The notes under the pieces were generated by a model that ran no database searches, was not told the DNA's origin, and was given only the letters and a program-made list of their open reading frames with translations. A program made the translations under genes and the position numbers. Shown here piece after piece: positions 20,720 to 30,598 of a DNA stretch of 64,000 bases. How positions within the stretch are numbered: position 1 is the stretch's first letter; each line of letters starts with the position of its first letter. The DNA comes from JAUXFK01 sp034189035. GTDB taxonomy: Bacteria > Desulfobacterota > UBA8473. The DNA lies in the NCBI GenBank assembly GCA_034189035.1, contig JAXHVA010000006.1:32054-96053 (forward strand), given 5' to 3'.

Positions 20720-23650
20720 TCAAATATTAACCAGGGTCTTTAGGACCTTGCAGGGGCTGTCTCCCTGATTTATGATTACGTACTTCCCGAAACAGGCTGG
20801 CACGATTACAGTCTCGGAAAATTTCAGTTTAAATTGTCTCTCCTTAAATACCTGTGATTGGATGATAATCCCTTCCCCTTTGGCCATGCTTAAAACATGC
20901 GGTGATCCTTTTGTATCGTCTTCTAGAGTTGTTAGAAATTCAAACCGGCGAACTTCAAAGACCAATTCATCGAGTCTCCCGAGAAGAAACTCTGCCCAAT
21001 CCCCCCCCTTTCTCAGCAACCTCGGTTCCTGTATCAAGTGCTTTTTCACCCAGGAAGTAATCCTATGAGGATATCTGTGCACCATGTTGAAGGCGTGCCC
21101 TGAATGGATGTCCCTTAATTTTCCGTTTAAATCCGGTCGTAAATAGTCATAAAAATGAAAGGTATACCTGTCTGTAGTAGCACTCAGCTCCAATACGACG
21201 CAACCCTTGCCTGAGGCATGAACCGTTCCTGCCGGAATGAGAAACAAGTCCCCCTCTTTGGCCGGAAAAACATTCACATATTTGCGGTGGTCAAAAGGGA
21301 TCCCTTGGGTCTCGGCCTTTTGTACAGCTTCGTAAAATTCGGATATATCAATTTCATCTTTAAGGCCCAGATGAACATAGGCATCCGGGGTAGCAGCCAT
21401 AATATAATAACTCTCATCCTGGTGCAAAGACTCTTTAAAATTCTTTTTAATATAGAAGGAGTCAGGATGAATTTGTATCGCCATATCCCCTCCTTCCCAA
21501 CAGTCGTCGTAATTAACCCGTATTGGCCATATTCCTTTAAACCTTTTATTGACCTTTTCGCCCATGATCCGTTTTGGTTCCTTATCCAGTATGTTTGCAA
21601 AAGGCACCTCAATAAAGGTATTGCCAACAGGGATTTTCACACTCATGTGATAGGCCATCAATTCATAGGCCCATGCGCAATTGACCATCTCTTTTGGCAG
21701 GTTGCGAATCTTTTTCAGCCATTGTCCCCCCCAAACCCCTTCATCATGGAATGCCTTGAGCTGAAAGGGAGAGGATGCAAGCCAAGAGATCATTTCGTCT
21801 AAGATTTTCCGGTTGATAAGCTTTGGTTGTCCGGGAAGATTGTCATCAATATAGAAATGAATTCGCTTTTGAATCGATCTTTTATGTTTGTCCAATAATG
21901 GAAAGTCGATATAGTGGAGCCTCTTCCCAGCTAGGTAAGCAGGTTGCCCTTTGCCTGAGGCCGCCTTCTTTCTTGCCCCTAAAGGAACAACCATGCCTTT
22001 TTGGTAGCGTTTTGTGATCTCTTCACGTGTGATATCTTTATAGATTATAATGTCATACTGCCCTCTTAGAGCCCCGCATGCTGAACCAGGCCCAAAACAG
22101 AGAATTACATCAGACGATTTATGCTTTTTATTCTTTTGATTTTCAAAGTCCTCTTTCAGTGCAAAAATCCGCTCTTCATCCAAGAGGTCTTCCAATCTTC
22201 CGCCAAAAATACGCCCAAATGTTCTGCCCTCACCCATAAACGGCTGAATTATCTCTTCGATTTCTCTTTCTGACCTGTAATATGAAGAAAAGTCTATTTG
22301 GATTGAGCTCAAACCTTCCCTTTCTAGCCTCTGCTCTATCTGCGAGACACTCTTTTGCCATAAGATTCCCGTATATCCATCTATGGCGATAATGACCGGC
22401 CTTTTCTTTTTAAAAAAAGTCTCCTTTGCTAACTCGCAGATATACCTGTTGATTCTTTTCTGCCCGATCACAAGGAAATTTTCCCACTTCTTTTCAAGGA
22501 TATTTTTTTTTGGAACCATGAGTGAAGCGCCTATAATTCCGATTTTGTCTTCTCTCTCCTGGATCATCGGCAGTTGATCCATCTCCATCAAATATACCTT
22601 CTCAAAATAGCCTGCCCTTGTCAGGGCATCTCTGGCACACGGTAAAATCACTTCTTTGCCGATGGGTTTGATCAAGAGACCTGCAACCAAAAAGAGCTTT
22701 GTACCTTTCACAGCATTCCAATCATCCCTGTCCCAATCCAAAAGTTTCTTTTTTCCTGTTCCTTCATGTAACTGAATGATCAGCCTTGCCAGATCTTTTC
22801 CTGCCTGGACAAGTATCTCCTGGGCATATTTCTTCGCCTCTCTATCCTCTGAGAAGTAGGCCATAGCAAGAACCTTGCCGGAGATTTGACTCAACTGCTC
22901 TTGCGTGACTCTGCCCGGGCATTTTATCCATTCATCATATGCCTTTGTGAATTTCAAGAAAACGGGGTTTCCTCTTTCAATATTTATCCTTTCCTGTAAT
23001 TGGGCTATCTTTCCCAGACCATTTCCGCCAAGCAAATCCTCTGCAGTTTTGTCATCTCGTATTACGATATCAAAAAGACCCTGGACTCCGGGCATGGGTG
23101 CAACCTGGCCGTCTTTACGGACAAGAACCTTGCCTGCACCAAAGCCAGTACCCGGACCAAGGTATATGATTTTACCTCCGGTTTCTTCTGCAATCTTTGC
23201 CCATTTCTCCTTATAATCAAAAGAGCGGACAAGCGCATCTGCTGATGCAAGTGCCTGTACAACACCGTCATTGTTTATATATACCTTCCACTCTTGCCCC
23301 AACATATCCTCCAATACCTCTGCGGGCTTTATATGTGCAAGACCGGGAATATTGGGGACAGTCCTTGCATCCACACTATTGTCATTTAAATACAATCCCG
23401 GGGCACCGATTCCTACAAACTTCAGGACAATCAAGCCCTTGTTTTCAGCTTCTCGCGTTCTCTCTCTTATCAATCTTGCTATCAGTCTCAGGGTTCTCTC
23501 TGCGTCTGTCTTGCCTCTTGTCTTCACAACCTCCACAGAAGGATATTCTAAGACAGCTCTTCTTCTTTGCGTACTAAAGAAAGCAAAATCGATTTTGGTC
23601 GCTCCCAGGTCTACAGACGGTATGACTATCTTCTTACTTGTTTGTATCAT
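20720..23650 (-). CDS. ROK sugar kinase / P-loop-like / mannose-6-phosphate isomerase fusion
   Basis: A 976-residue, three-part protein. Residues ~1-380 form an ROK-type sugar kinase (phosphate loop VDLGATKIDFAFF, catalytic Asp likely in NNDGVV, GPGTGFGAGKV), without the usual ROK zinc Cys cluster. Residues ~390-580 resemble a uridine-kinase/P-loop domain with a degenerate Walker A (AIDGYTGILWQKS, lacking GKS/T). Residues ~600-976 are a type I phosphomannose isomerase cupin: WGGQWL, QIHPDS, EGDLFLIPAGTVHASG and YLRPDLNGKLRDIH, with zinc-ligand His/Glu. Linked to the upstream alpha-mannosidase (17-bp overlap), it would take free mannose to mannose-6-P and then fructose-6-P within one polypeptide. 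The sugar specificity is inferred from that pairing. Confidence 0.82.
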   Translation of the reverse strand: MIQTSKKIVIPSVDLGATKIDFAFFSTQRRRAVLEYPSVEVVKTRGKTDAERTLRLIARLIRERTREAENKGLIVLKFVGIGAPGLYLNDNSVDARTVPNIPGLAHIKPAEVLEDMLGQEWKVYINNDGVVQALASADALVRSFDYKEKWAKIAEETGGKIIYLGPGTGFGAGKVLVRKDGQVAPMPGVQGLFDIVIRDDKTAEDLLGGNGLGKIAQLQERINIERGNPVFLKFTKAYDEWIKCPGRVTQEQLSQISGKVLAMAYFSEDREAKKYAQEILVQAGKDLARLIIQLHEGTGKKKLLDWDRDDWNAVKGTKLFLVAGLLIKPIGKEVILPCARDALTRAGYFEKVYLMEMDQLPMIQEREDKIGIIGASLMVPKKNILEKKWENFLVIGQKRINRYICELAKETFFKKKRPVIIAIDGYTGILWQKSVSQIEQRLEREGLSSIQIDFSSYYRSEREIEEIIQPFMGEGRTFGRIFGGRLEDLLDEERIFALKEDFENQKNKKHKSSDVILCFGPGSACGALRGQYDIIIYKDITREEITKRYQKGMVVPLGARKKAASGKGQPAYLAGKRLHYIDFPLLDKHKRSIQKRIHFYIDDNLPGQPKLINRKILDEMISWLASSPFQLKAFHDEGVWGGQWLKKIRNLPKEMVNCAWAYELMAYHMSVKIPVGNTFIEVPFANILDKEPKRIMGEKVNKRFKGIWPIRVNYDDCWEGGDMAIQIHPDSFYIKKNFKESLHQDESYYIMAATPDAYVHLGLKDEIDISEFYEAVQKAETQGIPFDHRKYVNVFPAKEGDLFLIPAGTVHASGKGCVVLELSATTDRYTFHFYDYLRPDLNGKLRDIHSGHAFNMVHRYPHRITSWVKKHLIQEPRLLRKGGDWAEFLLGRLDELVFEVRRFEFLTTLEDDTKGSPHVLSMAKGEGIIIQSQVFKERQFKLKFSETVIVPACFGKYVIINQGDSPCKVLKTLVNI

Positions 23651-26444
23651 CTTTACAATTGCTCTTCGCTTCTATGTTTTGATTATCCTCAGGCACTATC
23701 CTTATCGTAACTATCTTCTTGGATCCGCCTTCAATTAAAAGACTCCCATCAGGTTGTACAGGTATTGTTTCCTTCTTTTCCTCATTAAGATCTACAAGCC
23801 AAGCCTCTTTTATTCCCGGGAAAACCTCCAGACTTCCCTTTATGTTTTTTCCAGAGGGATTAAAGAGCCTTATAATCAAATCATTATCACTGTATGCCTT
23901 TTTGATTGCACTCACAAAGAGTGCATCCGGTTTGACTTGTAAAAAACTCAATTCACATGGAAGCTGCCCTTTTTGAGATGGGACTTCCAGATACCGAGTC
24001 TGAATGCTGTAAAGGTTTTCCTGGATATAGATAGGATCCATTTCCCATGGCCCTTCTTGAATCAAAATTGCATATTCAAAGGTGTACTCTCCAATGCATT
24101 GAGCATCCGGAACCAATACTTTTGGGCCAGCCAATCTTTCCCGAGTGGAAAGATCGTCTTGAGAAAGCCATCCTACGCAACGCAGCAGGGTAAGGGCAAT
24201 CGTCCCGTCTGTTTTCGCTTCATATTCAGGCAGTCCCTTATTCAGAATAACCAGCCCCTTTGTCCCGTTGTTAATCCCCACAAAATTACGCTGGAACTGC
24301 GTTGGGGAAGGCCCTTTTTCCTTCGGCAAATTTCCGACACTCACACTGTGTGCCGTATCTCTCTTCTTGCTTTGAGGATAGTCCTTGTACTTTTCTATCT
24401 TCCTTTTAACTATATCCCCTTGGGTCTGTACATAAACAAACTCGCTCTTTACTCCTTTAAAGAGAGCTCGCATGCGGTGGTCTTTCACTTGGTTGTCTAT
24501 TTTTGTAGCTATAGAAACCAGTGGGGACCCTTTTCTTAAAGTGATATAGAAAGAGACCAGATTTTTTTTTAACTTCTTGCTTCTCGCCTTTCTGTCTGAA
24601 GTCAAAGACTCAGGTAAGACAAGTTCAATATTTGCTTCGTAGGTAGCTAAAAACGGACCGTTTTCTTTAAGAGTAACCTTCCCTCTCGCCCCCTTTGAAG
24701 TAAGCAAGGTATCTCTTTTGAGAGGATCATAATTATAGGTGTCTCCGTGATCCGCTGTATCCTCTATTATGTTTAAATCTTTAAATACTCTTCTATTCCT
24801 TTTATCAAGGATAGTCAATGAACCATCTTTATTGATCTTTACTTTAAGGATATCGTTTTCCAGCACATCTTCTTTCTCATCAGCAATATTATCGGCCTTT
24901 GCTATCTCCTGGCATGAGGGGAAATCGAGTGCCAATGTCTTATATCCAAAGGGAGGTATCTTTTCAGCCATAAAAGCGAATCTATATCGACCTTCTTTCT
25001 TGTTGAGAATCTGAAAAGGGACTCTTTTCCCCTGTTTATCTCTTAGAGCTAAACCTGTGGTTATATGCCCTTTCAATTTGTCATTGTCTTTGTCCAATTG
25101 CCAATTCTCATTCTTTAAAGCAGGCGATCCAAGATCAATCTCCACATTCACTACATCTGTCCGTTCTATGTCGGAGGGGTTAAAAATAACCAGGCTATGC
25201 TCATTCTCATTGATCATGTCCGAACTGTTTATCTTTGATGCGATTCGCAACAGGCTCTCATCCGTAATATCCCTTGCAAGTTCAATCGCATTTTTGTACC
25301 TGACTTCTCCTTCCCGATGAACCTCATCAATCGCACAGGCGTTACAATGGTGAAAATGCTGCTTCATTAAATACTCCCATGCCCTTTCCATTAAACCTGC
25401 GGGATACTCGTCACCGAGTAACCAGGCAAATGTGGCAAACGGCTCCGCCCATTTTTCAATTGAGATTTCCGCCTCTTTGTTCTTCTGCTTGAGATACATC
25501 CTGGCAGACAGTTGCCCACTCAAGGTGCAGGCCCATTTATTTCCTGTAAGCTCACCTTGAAGAATGCCAAGTTTCGGCTTTTCTCGTTCGATGATTTGAA
25601 AAAAATCTTCCAGTGTAATCTGGCCTACTCTGTAGTTTTTCCCAATAGTCTGATTTATCTTAATGATCTTCTGATTCACATCGGATTGGGCTTCAAACTG
25701 GTCGTTTCCCTGCGTAATCAGAACATGGTCGGTAACGGCAAAATTCTTCAAAAGCGCTGCTTCTTCCTTGATAATGGTCGATGTCTCCTGGAGATCTTCC
25801 GGCAGATACCATGTCTGGGCGTAGGCCCTTGGAGGATGGTATTTGATAATAGCAGTACTGTCCGCTCCTTTCCACATGGCCAAGTCTTTTAAAGGCTCGC
25901 CATGCTTAAAGGCACGCCATGTAAAAGCCGCTTTTAAGCCTGCACCTTCAATTATCTGGGGAACCTGGGAGTGGTATTGGAATGCATCGGCATTATAGAA
26001 AACAGAACTGGCAAAACCGAATTTCTGTGAAAACCTGATTCCCCTGTTTATATTTCTGATCAAAGATTCGTTGCTGATAAGAGATGTTTCAGGCGTACTC
26101 CAACAAGGGCCTATGCTCAATTGTTTTCTTTTAACAAATTGAGAAATTTTTCGTTCTGCCTCATCTACCCTGTTTTTATTGTCGCAATCGTCTTCTTCTT
26201 TTAGGATTTTCAGATAATCTATAATTGGCATAACCTGGCCGTCAAAATGAAACTTGAACTTCGGATCTCTTTCGAGTGTATCGAGGAGGTGCTCGATGAG
26301 GCGAACCAGTTGTAATTTATATCCTTCCTGAACTTCATACCACTCAAAATCCCAATGAGTATGGGAAAATATGTGGATATTTAATACGCCTTCTCTGTTT
26401 TGTTTCGAATTCTTAGAGTCTTTCATCTTCTTTGTTTTAACCAT
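23634..26444 (-). CDS. GH38 alpha-mannosidase
   Basis: A 936-residue glycoside hydrolase family 38 enzyme. The zinc-binding signature FSHTHWDFEWY lies at residues ~26-36. The nucleophile region reads YNADAFQYHSQVPQI, where the Asp aligns with that of PDSFG-x-S-x-QLPQI in related enzymes. IGPCWSTPETSLISNESLIRN is typical of the bacterial class that includes MngB (mannosylglycerate hydrolase). Central helical and C-terminal beta domains complete the usual length. There is no signal peptide, so it is cytoplasmic. The start at 26444 has AAGGAAG five bases upstream. It is first in a three-gene minus-strand operon with the kinase/isomerase fusion. The substrate could be an alpha-mannoside or the compatible solute mannosylglycerate; the sequence does not decide. 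Confidence 0.88.
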   Translation of the reverse strand: MVKTKKMKDSKNSKQNREGVLNIHIFSHTHWDFEWYEVQEGYKLQLVRLIEHLLDTLERDPKFKFHFDGQVMPIIDYLKILKEEDDCDNKNRVDEAERKISQFVKRKQLSIGPCWSTPETSLISNESLIRNINRGIRFSQKFGFASSVFYNADAFQYHSQVPQIIEGAGLKAAFTWRAFKHGEPLKDLAMWKGADSTAIIKYHPPRAYAQTWYLPEDLQETSTIIKEEAALLKNFAVTDHVLITQGNDQFEAQSDVNQKIIKINQTIGKNYRVGQITLEDFFQIIEREKPKLGILQGELTGNKWACTLSGQLSARMYLKQKNKEAEISIEKWAEPFATFAWLLGDEYPAGLMERAWEYLMKQHFHHCNACAIDEVHREGEVRYKNAIELARDITDESLLRIASKINSSDMINENEHSLVIFNPSDIERTDVVNVEIDLGSPALKNENWQLDKDNDKLKGHITTGLALRDKQGKRVPFQILNKKEGRYRFAFMAEKIPPFGYKTLALDFPSCQEIAKADNIADEKEDVLENDILKVKINKDGSLTILDKRNRRVFKDLNIIEDTADHGDTYNYDPLKRDTLLTSKGARGKVTLKENGPFLATYEANIELVLPESLTSDRKARSKKLKKNLVSFYITLRKGSPLVSIATKIDNQVKDHRMRALFKGVKSEFVYVQTQGDIVKRKIEKYKDYPQSKKRDTAHSVSVGNLPKEKGPSPTQFQRNFVGINNGTKGLVILNKGLPEYEAKTDGTIALTLLRCVGWLSQDDLSTRERLAGPKVLVPDAQCIGEYTFEYAILIQEGPWEMDPIYIQENLYSIQTRYLEVPSQKGQLPCELSFLQVKPDALFVSAIKKAYSDNDLIIRLFNPSGKNIKGSLEVFPGIKEAWLVDLNEEKKETIPVQPDGSLLIEGGSKKIVTIRIVPEDNQNIEAKSNCKDDTNK

Positions 26445-26503
26445 CTGCTTCCTTTTACCCCGATAGTATTGTCCGTTGAGCCTGAGCTTCTATATGGCGA
26501 TAA

Positions 26504-26647
26504 TTATTTTTGCTTTGTGTCATCAATAATTATAATTTTACCCTCAGTGTTTTTTTTTATCTTGTTCCAATAATCCCAATTTTCCTTTGTTTTGATCTGT
26601 TCTTCAATTTCTCTTTTCTTTTGAGGGTCGTCTATTGTATATTTCAC
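26504..26647 (-). CDS. Possible small protein or gene tail
   Basis: A minus-strand frame gives a charged, lysine/glutamate-rich C-terminal stretch (DDPQKKREIEEQIKTKENWD...) ending at 26504. It is open upstream to ~26735 through SCCC and hydrophobic residues but has no ATG; GTG 26645-26647 is the only nearby start. It may be the tail of a decayed gene. I recognise no family. The rest of 26445-27143 is AT-rich. Around 26826-26862 the repeated ATTCCG-containing motif resembles terminal repeats of IS21-type elements, without a transposase. Confidence 0.3.
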   Translation of the reverse strand: MKYTIDDPQKKREIEEQIKTKENWDYWNKIKKNTEGKIIIIDDTKQK

Positions 26648-27143
26648 TGCTTGAAAACCTATACAGCAACATGATGAACTGAAAAAAAGATCAATACTGA
26701 AAAAGCTATTGTTCAGATGCCAATTATTTGCAAATTATCATTTATAATTCATTATTATCTAATATATCAAGTGAAAAGTATAATCAATAAAGGTTTCGCC
26801 ATTAACCTTGTATATCTTTAATCCGCATATTCCGACCATTTATTCCGTATGGATCACCATCCCTTAGATAACCACTTGAAAGAGCAAAGGAATCCTGTGG
26901 CTTTCAGCAGGCCATCTTGGCGAAACCCTTTCGAAGAGACTCAAGGTTTGGGTTTGCCCTATGAAAAAAATGTTAAAAATCAGCAGTACCCTATCCTGTT
27001 CATCATTTGACAAAACTACATGGAGCTATTATACTTGAAATATATTTTCGAATAATCCGGCTAATACCTGCTTACTGATTCTGAAAACTATCGCTGTACT
27101 ATCAACTTATAAACTATTTTATCTATTGTTGGTGGAGTTAAAA

Positions 27144-27809
27144 GTGGCGTATGAGTTGTACGAATGCCTTCACAGAAGATTTTGTGGGCACACAAGCTAT
27201 GACCTTTCCAAACCCAATCCATGGGTAAAAGATATAATACTAAAGTCAACACCCCCATCTGGTCGGGTGATTGACCTCGGATGCGGACTCGGCCGCCATT
27301 TAGGGGCTCTTTATAACCTCGGAATCGAGATTTACGGGCTTGACTGGCTGGACCAACGTATTAAACATTCAAGGCAGACTTCCAATTCCGACCTCATTCT
27401 CGCTGATATGGCTTCGCTTCCCTTCCAAGACGAATCCTTTGATACTGCTTTGGCCTGGCGGTCAATCTATTTCCAGAAGGTAGAGAAAATCAAGCATACA
27501 ATAGAAGAGATTAAACGGGTATTAAAACCCGGAGGAACCCTCATTTGTTCATGCCGTTCCAAGACAAACACCTTGTATTTTGTAGCCCAGCAGATGGGAG
27601 AAGAGATCGAACCAGACACATTTCGACTCGATGATGGGATAGACTTCATTGACGCTTGCTACCATTTTTTTAGCAGTGAAGAGATCGAGGAGGTCTTTAG
27701 CGGATTTCGCATTGAATCATTAACGGAACTCCAGCTAAGGCATACCCGTTATACTGCTTCCCATCCTGAACTCCAAAATAACTTTTGGGTATTTACTGCC
27801 CGTAAATAA
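27144..27809 (+). CDS. SAM-dependent methyltransferase
   Basis: A 221-residue class I (type 11) methyltransferase. Motif I is VIDLGCGLGRHLG, the acidic end of beta-2 is GLDWLDQRI, motif II/III spans LILADMASLPFQDESFDTALAW, and RVLKPGGTLI is the canonical post-motif. GTG 27144 is preferred because GGTGGAG lies six bases upstream; a TTG at 27126 is an alternative. The substrate is unknown. It is followed after 7 bp by a B12-binding radical SAM gene, so the two form an operon and probably modify the same small molecule or lipid. Confidence 0.8.
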   Translation: MAYELYECLHRRFCGHTSYDLSKPNPWVKDIILKSTPPSGRVIDLGCGLGRHLGALYNLGIEIYGLDWLDQRIKHSRQTSNSDLILADMASLPFQDESFDTALAWRSIYFQKVEKIKHTIEEIKRVLKPGGTLICSCRSKTNTLYFVAQQMGEEIEPDTFRLDDGIDFIDACYHFFSSEEIEEVFSGFRIESLTELQLRHTRYTASHPELQNNFWVFTARK

Positions 27810-27816
27810 ACATCCT

Positions 27817-29181
27817 ATGGCGGAACTGATTCTGATAAATCCATCCTATTTCCCACCTGAAAAAAACAGGGATCGAGGCCAACGATTTATCGAATATATT
27901 AGGGGCGGTAATATGTATTTCCACCCTTTTGAGCCGCCTCTTGGCCTGGCTTCACTTGTCTCATACTTAAAACCGAGAGGGTATGAATGCAGGCTCATAG
28001 ATATGCCCGCAGATGAACTTACAGATAAACGATTACAAAGAGACTTAAGCATCTCATCTGCACCACGGTTCATAGGTATTACAGCCATGACCACTACTAT
28101 GCGCCGAGCCCTGGAAATAGCGCAGATATGTAAATCCGTATTTCCTGAGGTACCCCTAGTAATGGGCGGGGTACATCCCACGATAAGACCCGATGCAGTC
28201 TTGTCTTCTCATGCGGTTGATTTTGTCATACGTGCTGAAGGTGAAGAGGCCATGGCAATGCTCATGGCATCCAAGATGAAAAAACGCACCTATGAAATCC
28301 CAGGGCTCTGTTTTAAGACCCCGGATTGCAGGGTTCATATTGCAAAGAAGACAGCCCTTATTTCTGATTTAGATACGCTTCCTTTGCCGGATTACACGAG
28401 TTTTCCTGCCTTGTCTTACGTTGGATATACCCAGGAATTGAGAGGGATTCGCGCGATCAGCATGCTCATATCAAGGGGGTGTCCATATAATTGCTCTTTT
28501 TGCGCCGTACACCAAACCATGGGCAGACGATCGCGGATCAAGAGCCCCAAACGCGTAAGCAATGAGATGGACGAGGTGCTCAAACTCCTTGATCTGGAGG
28601 GGATATGGTTCAAGGACTCTATCTTTAACCTCAATAGAGATTGGGTGAAAAGCTTCTGCGAATATCGAAAGATAAGTCCTTTAGAGGGGAAATTTCAGAT
28701 CAATACCAGGGTAGACCTCGTACGAGAAGACGACCTTGCTCGAATGGCAGAGGCAGGTCTTGTTCAGATTGACCTGGGGATCGAATCTGGTTCTTCAAAA
28801 ACCCTAAAGACCCTGCGCAAAGCCATATCCCCAAAACAGGTACGCAAGGTAATCAAGATGGCGAAAAATTACGTTCGCATCTCAGGTTTTTTTATGATCG
28901 GTGTGCCTGGAGAAACAGAGGAAGATATTGATATGACATTTCGTCTTGCACAGGACTTGGAACTCGATTCAGCCTCGATAAGCATCTTTGCCCCTCTGCC
29001 CGGATCAACCCTATATGATGAATTGGCTTCACAGGGCAAACTGAGAGGAAATGAGGATGAGGTTCATTTTACAGAGGCTACGGAAAGTTATTGTGAAGTT
29101 CCGATTCAACGCCTGAAAGAACGATTCTTTGAATTCAATGAGAAATTCGCAGTTCAGTGCAAACCAAAAGATTCCCCCTAA
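27817..29181 (+). CDS. B12-binding-domain radical SAM protein
   Basis: A 454-residue radical SAM enzyme with an N-terminal cobalamin-binding-like domain (residues ~1-150: PLGLASLVSYLKPRGYECRLIDMP, GITAMTTTMRRALEIAQ, MGGVHPTIRPD, AEGEEA) and the [4Fe-4S]/SAM motif CPYNCSFC near residue 222. Then come KDSIFNLNRDW, DLGIESGSSKTLKTLRK and GFFMIGVPGETEEDI, all typical of the BchE/P-methylase-like group. Members methylate unreactive carbons or rearrange rings, often for lipids or cofactors. The product is unknown. The gene is co-transcribed with the methyltransferase before it and overlaps tail-to-tail by 4 bp with the opposing porin gene. Confidence 0.85.
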   Translation: MAELILINPSYFPPEKNRDRGQRFIEYIRGGNMYFHPFEPPLGLASLVSYLKPRGYECRLIDMPADELTDKRLQRDLSISSAPRFIGITAMTTTMRRALEIAQICKSVFPEVPLVMGGVHPTIRPDAVLSSHAVDFVIRAEGEEAMAMLMASKMKKRTYEIPGLCFKTPDCRVHIAKKTALISDLDTLPLPDYTSFPALSYVGYTQELRGIRAISMLISRGCPYNCSFCAVHQTMGRRSRIKSPKRVSNEMDEVLKLLDLEGIWFKDSIFNLNRDWVKSFCEYRKISPLEGKFQINTRVDLVREDDLARMAEAGLVQIDLGIESGSSKTLKTLRKAISPKQVRKVIKMAKNYVRISGFFMIGVPGETEEDIDMTFRLAQDLELDSASISIFAPLPGSTLYDELASQGKLRGNEDEVHFTEATESYCEVPIQRLKERFFEFNEKFAVQCKPKDSP

Positions 29182-30482
29182 AACAAAACCTGAAAATGTG
29201 TGATTACAATATCGTTGTTTATCTGCCCTCCGTGGATCTCCTCTCGATGTGTATAATTTAGCTGCCATTTTATCTTCTGTCCATGTATGAACCAGTTTGT
29301 TCCCAGTGTATACCAGCGGCTGTCAAGACTATTATCAATGTCTTCATTTGGATCAAACTCATCATACCGGGCTACGATTTGAAAGGTATCCGTCAAATCA
29401 ACTTGTCCCTGAATCCCATAGCCATAAGCTCGATCAAGCCTATGACCGGTTTGTTGTATATACTCAGCCTGGACATGGAATGATCCTGCATCAAGGGCTG
29501 AATTGACATCGAGGAGGTTTATCCTCTTTCCAACCATGCCATCTTTAACTCTAAATACATAGTTGCCGTTTGTATCTATCATGGCACTCCCCAGCACAGT
29601 CGTCTCGCTATCATAACCAACATGATCGTACGCATAGCTGAAGCCGAAATTGAAATGCTGATTTGGCCTCATTACAAGCATGGATGTTGCCATAAAATTC
29701 TCATTGTCATTGCGGTTTCTATTATACCCATTTCCATTGTATAACCCTACTGCATAGAATATCTTTCTGTCATATGTCTTTACGCCATATCCCCGACTAT
29801 CAAGCTGTCCTTTCTTTCGGGATTCTATGCTGATACCGACCTCACGCTTTCGCGAAAGCTTGTCTATTGCAAGGGGACGCTCGCAAAGAGGCAAAAAAGG
29901 CCCGGACGTGAGATAAGAGGGTGAAAATCTCGATTTGAACTGCCCGATTACAACCGTGAAATCTTCGTCCCTATCATATGTAAAATAACCATCCTGTAAT
30001 TTGAGGCCAACCTCATCCTTTCTCAGTTTGTAATCCGCTGCTTCAGGATCAAGATTATCTGCATTGTGATCTCCGTCCGCACTGACCTGTACGTGGTATT
30101 TCCAGCGCTCATCCACCTTTCCAAAGAACTGCAAACGAACTCTCCGAATCACAAAACCATCAAATTCCGATTTATCGAACGCATTTTGTGAAGTAACACT
30201 TTCTAAGTCTCCATTCTCAATAGAAGTAAACCTTGCCTGTACTCGGCCTTTAAAATTGAGACTCTTTGGGCTGCGTGCTGCGTTCATGACAATTTCTTTT
30301 TTTTGTGCAGTCCCCTCTTCTTTTAGGGACTCCTTTGCCCTCTCAATGTCCTGGTTGGTAACGAGCCCTTTCTCTTTTAATATCTGCAATAATTCATCGG
30401 ATGAAACCTCAGCAAAACCATCTACAACTATACCGAGTATAAGAAGAAAACAAAACAAAACAAGATTAATTACCTTCTTCAT
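29178..30482 (-). CDS. OprP/OprO-like outer-membrane porin
   Basis: A 434-residue outer-membrane beta-barrel of the phosphate-selective porin (OprO/P) superfamily. It has a signal peptide (residues 1-24, cut near FAE), a short periplasmic helical segment with an SHOCT-like ELLQILKEKGLVTNQDIERAKE pattern, then alternating beta-strands starting FKGRVQARFTSIENGD, with a terminal aromatic (VLF). Such porins admit anions. It lies 116 bp downstream of the molybdopterin oxidoreductase on the same strand and may be expressed with it, which would suit import of an oxyanion substrate; that link is inference. Confidence 0.8.
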   Translation of the reverse strand: MKKVINLVLFCFLLILGIVVDGFAEVSSDELLQILKEKGLVTNQDIERAKESLKEEGTAQKKEIVMNAARSPKSLNFKGRVQARFTSIENGDLESVTSQNAFDKSEFDGFVIRRVRLQFFGKVDERWKYHVQVSADGDHNADNLDPEAADYKLRKDEVGLKLQDGYFTYDRDEDFTVVIGQFKSRFSPSYLTSGPFLPLCERPLAIDKLSRKREVGISIESRKKGQLDSRGYGVKTYDRKIFYAVGLYNGNGYNRNRNDNENFMATSMLVMRPNQHFNFGFSYAYDHVGYDSETTVLGSAMIDTNGNYVFRVKDGMVGKRINLLDVNSALDAGSFHVQAEYIQQTGHRLDRAYGYGIQGQVDLTDTFQIVARYDEFDPNEDIDNSLDSRWYTLGTNWFIHGQKIKWQLNYTHREEIHGGQINNDIVITHFQVLF

Positions 30483-30598
30483 TCAATTATTCCTTCCTTT
30501 AATTATTTTAAAAAATCACTTGTATCACTCGCAATCAATTCTTAGAATTGTTTTTACAATTTACGATACAGGGTTGTTAACCTTTTCCAATAAATATT

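Noticed and set aside
26826..26862. IS21-type terminal repeat
   Set aside because: ATTCCG-containing repeats are suggestive, but no transposase, second end or target duplication was found, so it is not listed as a mobile element.
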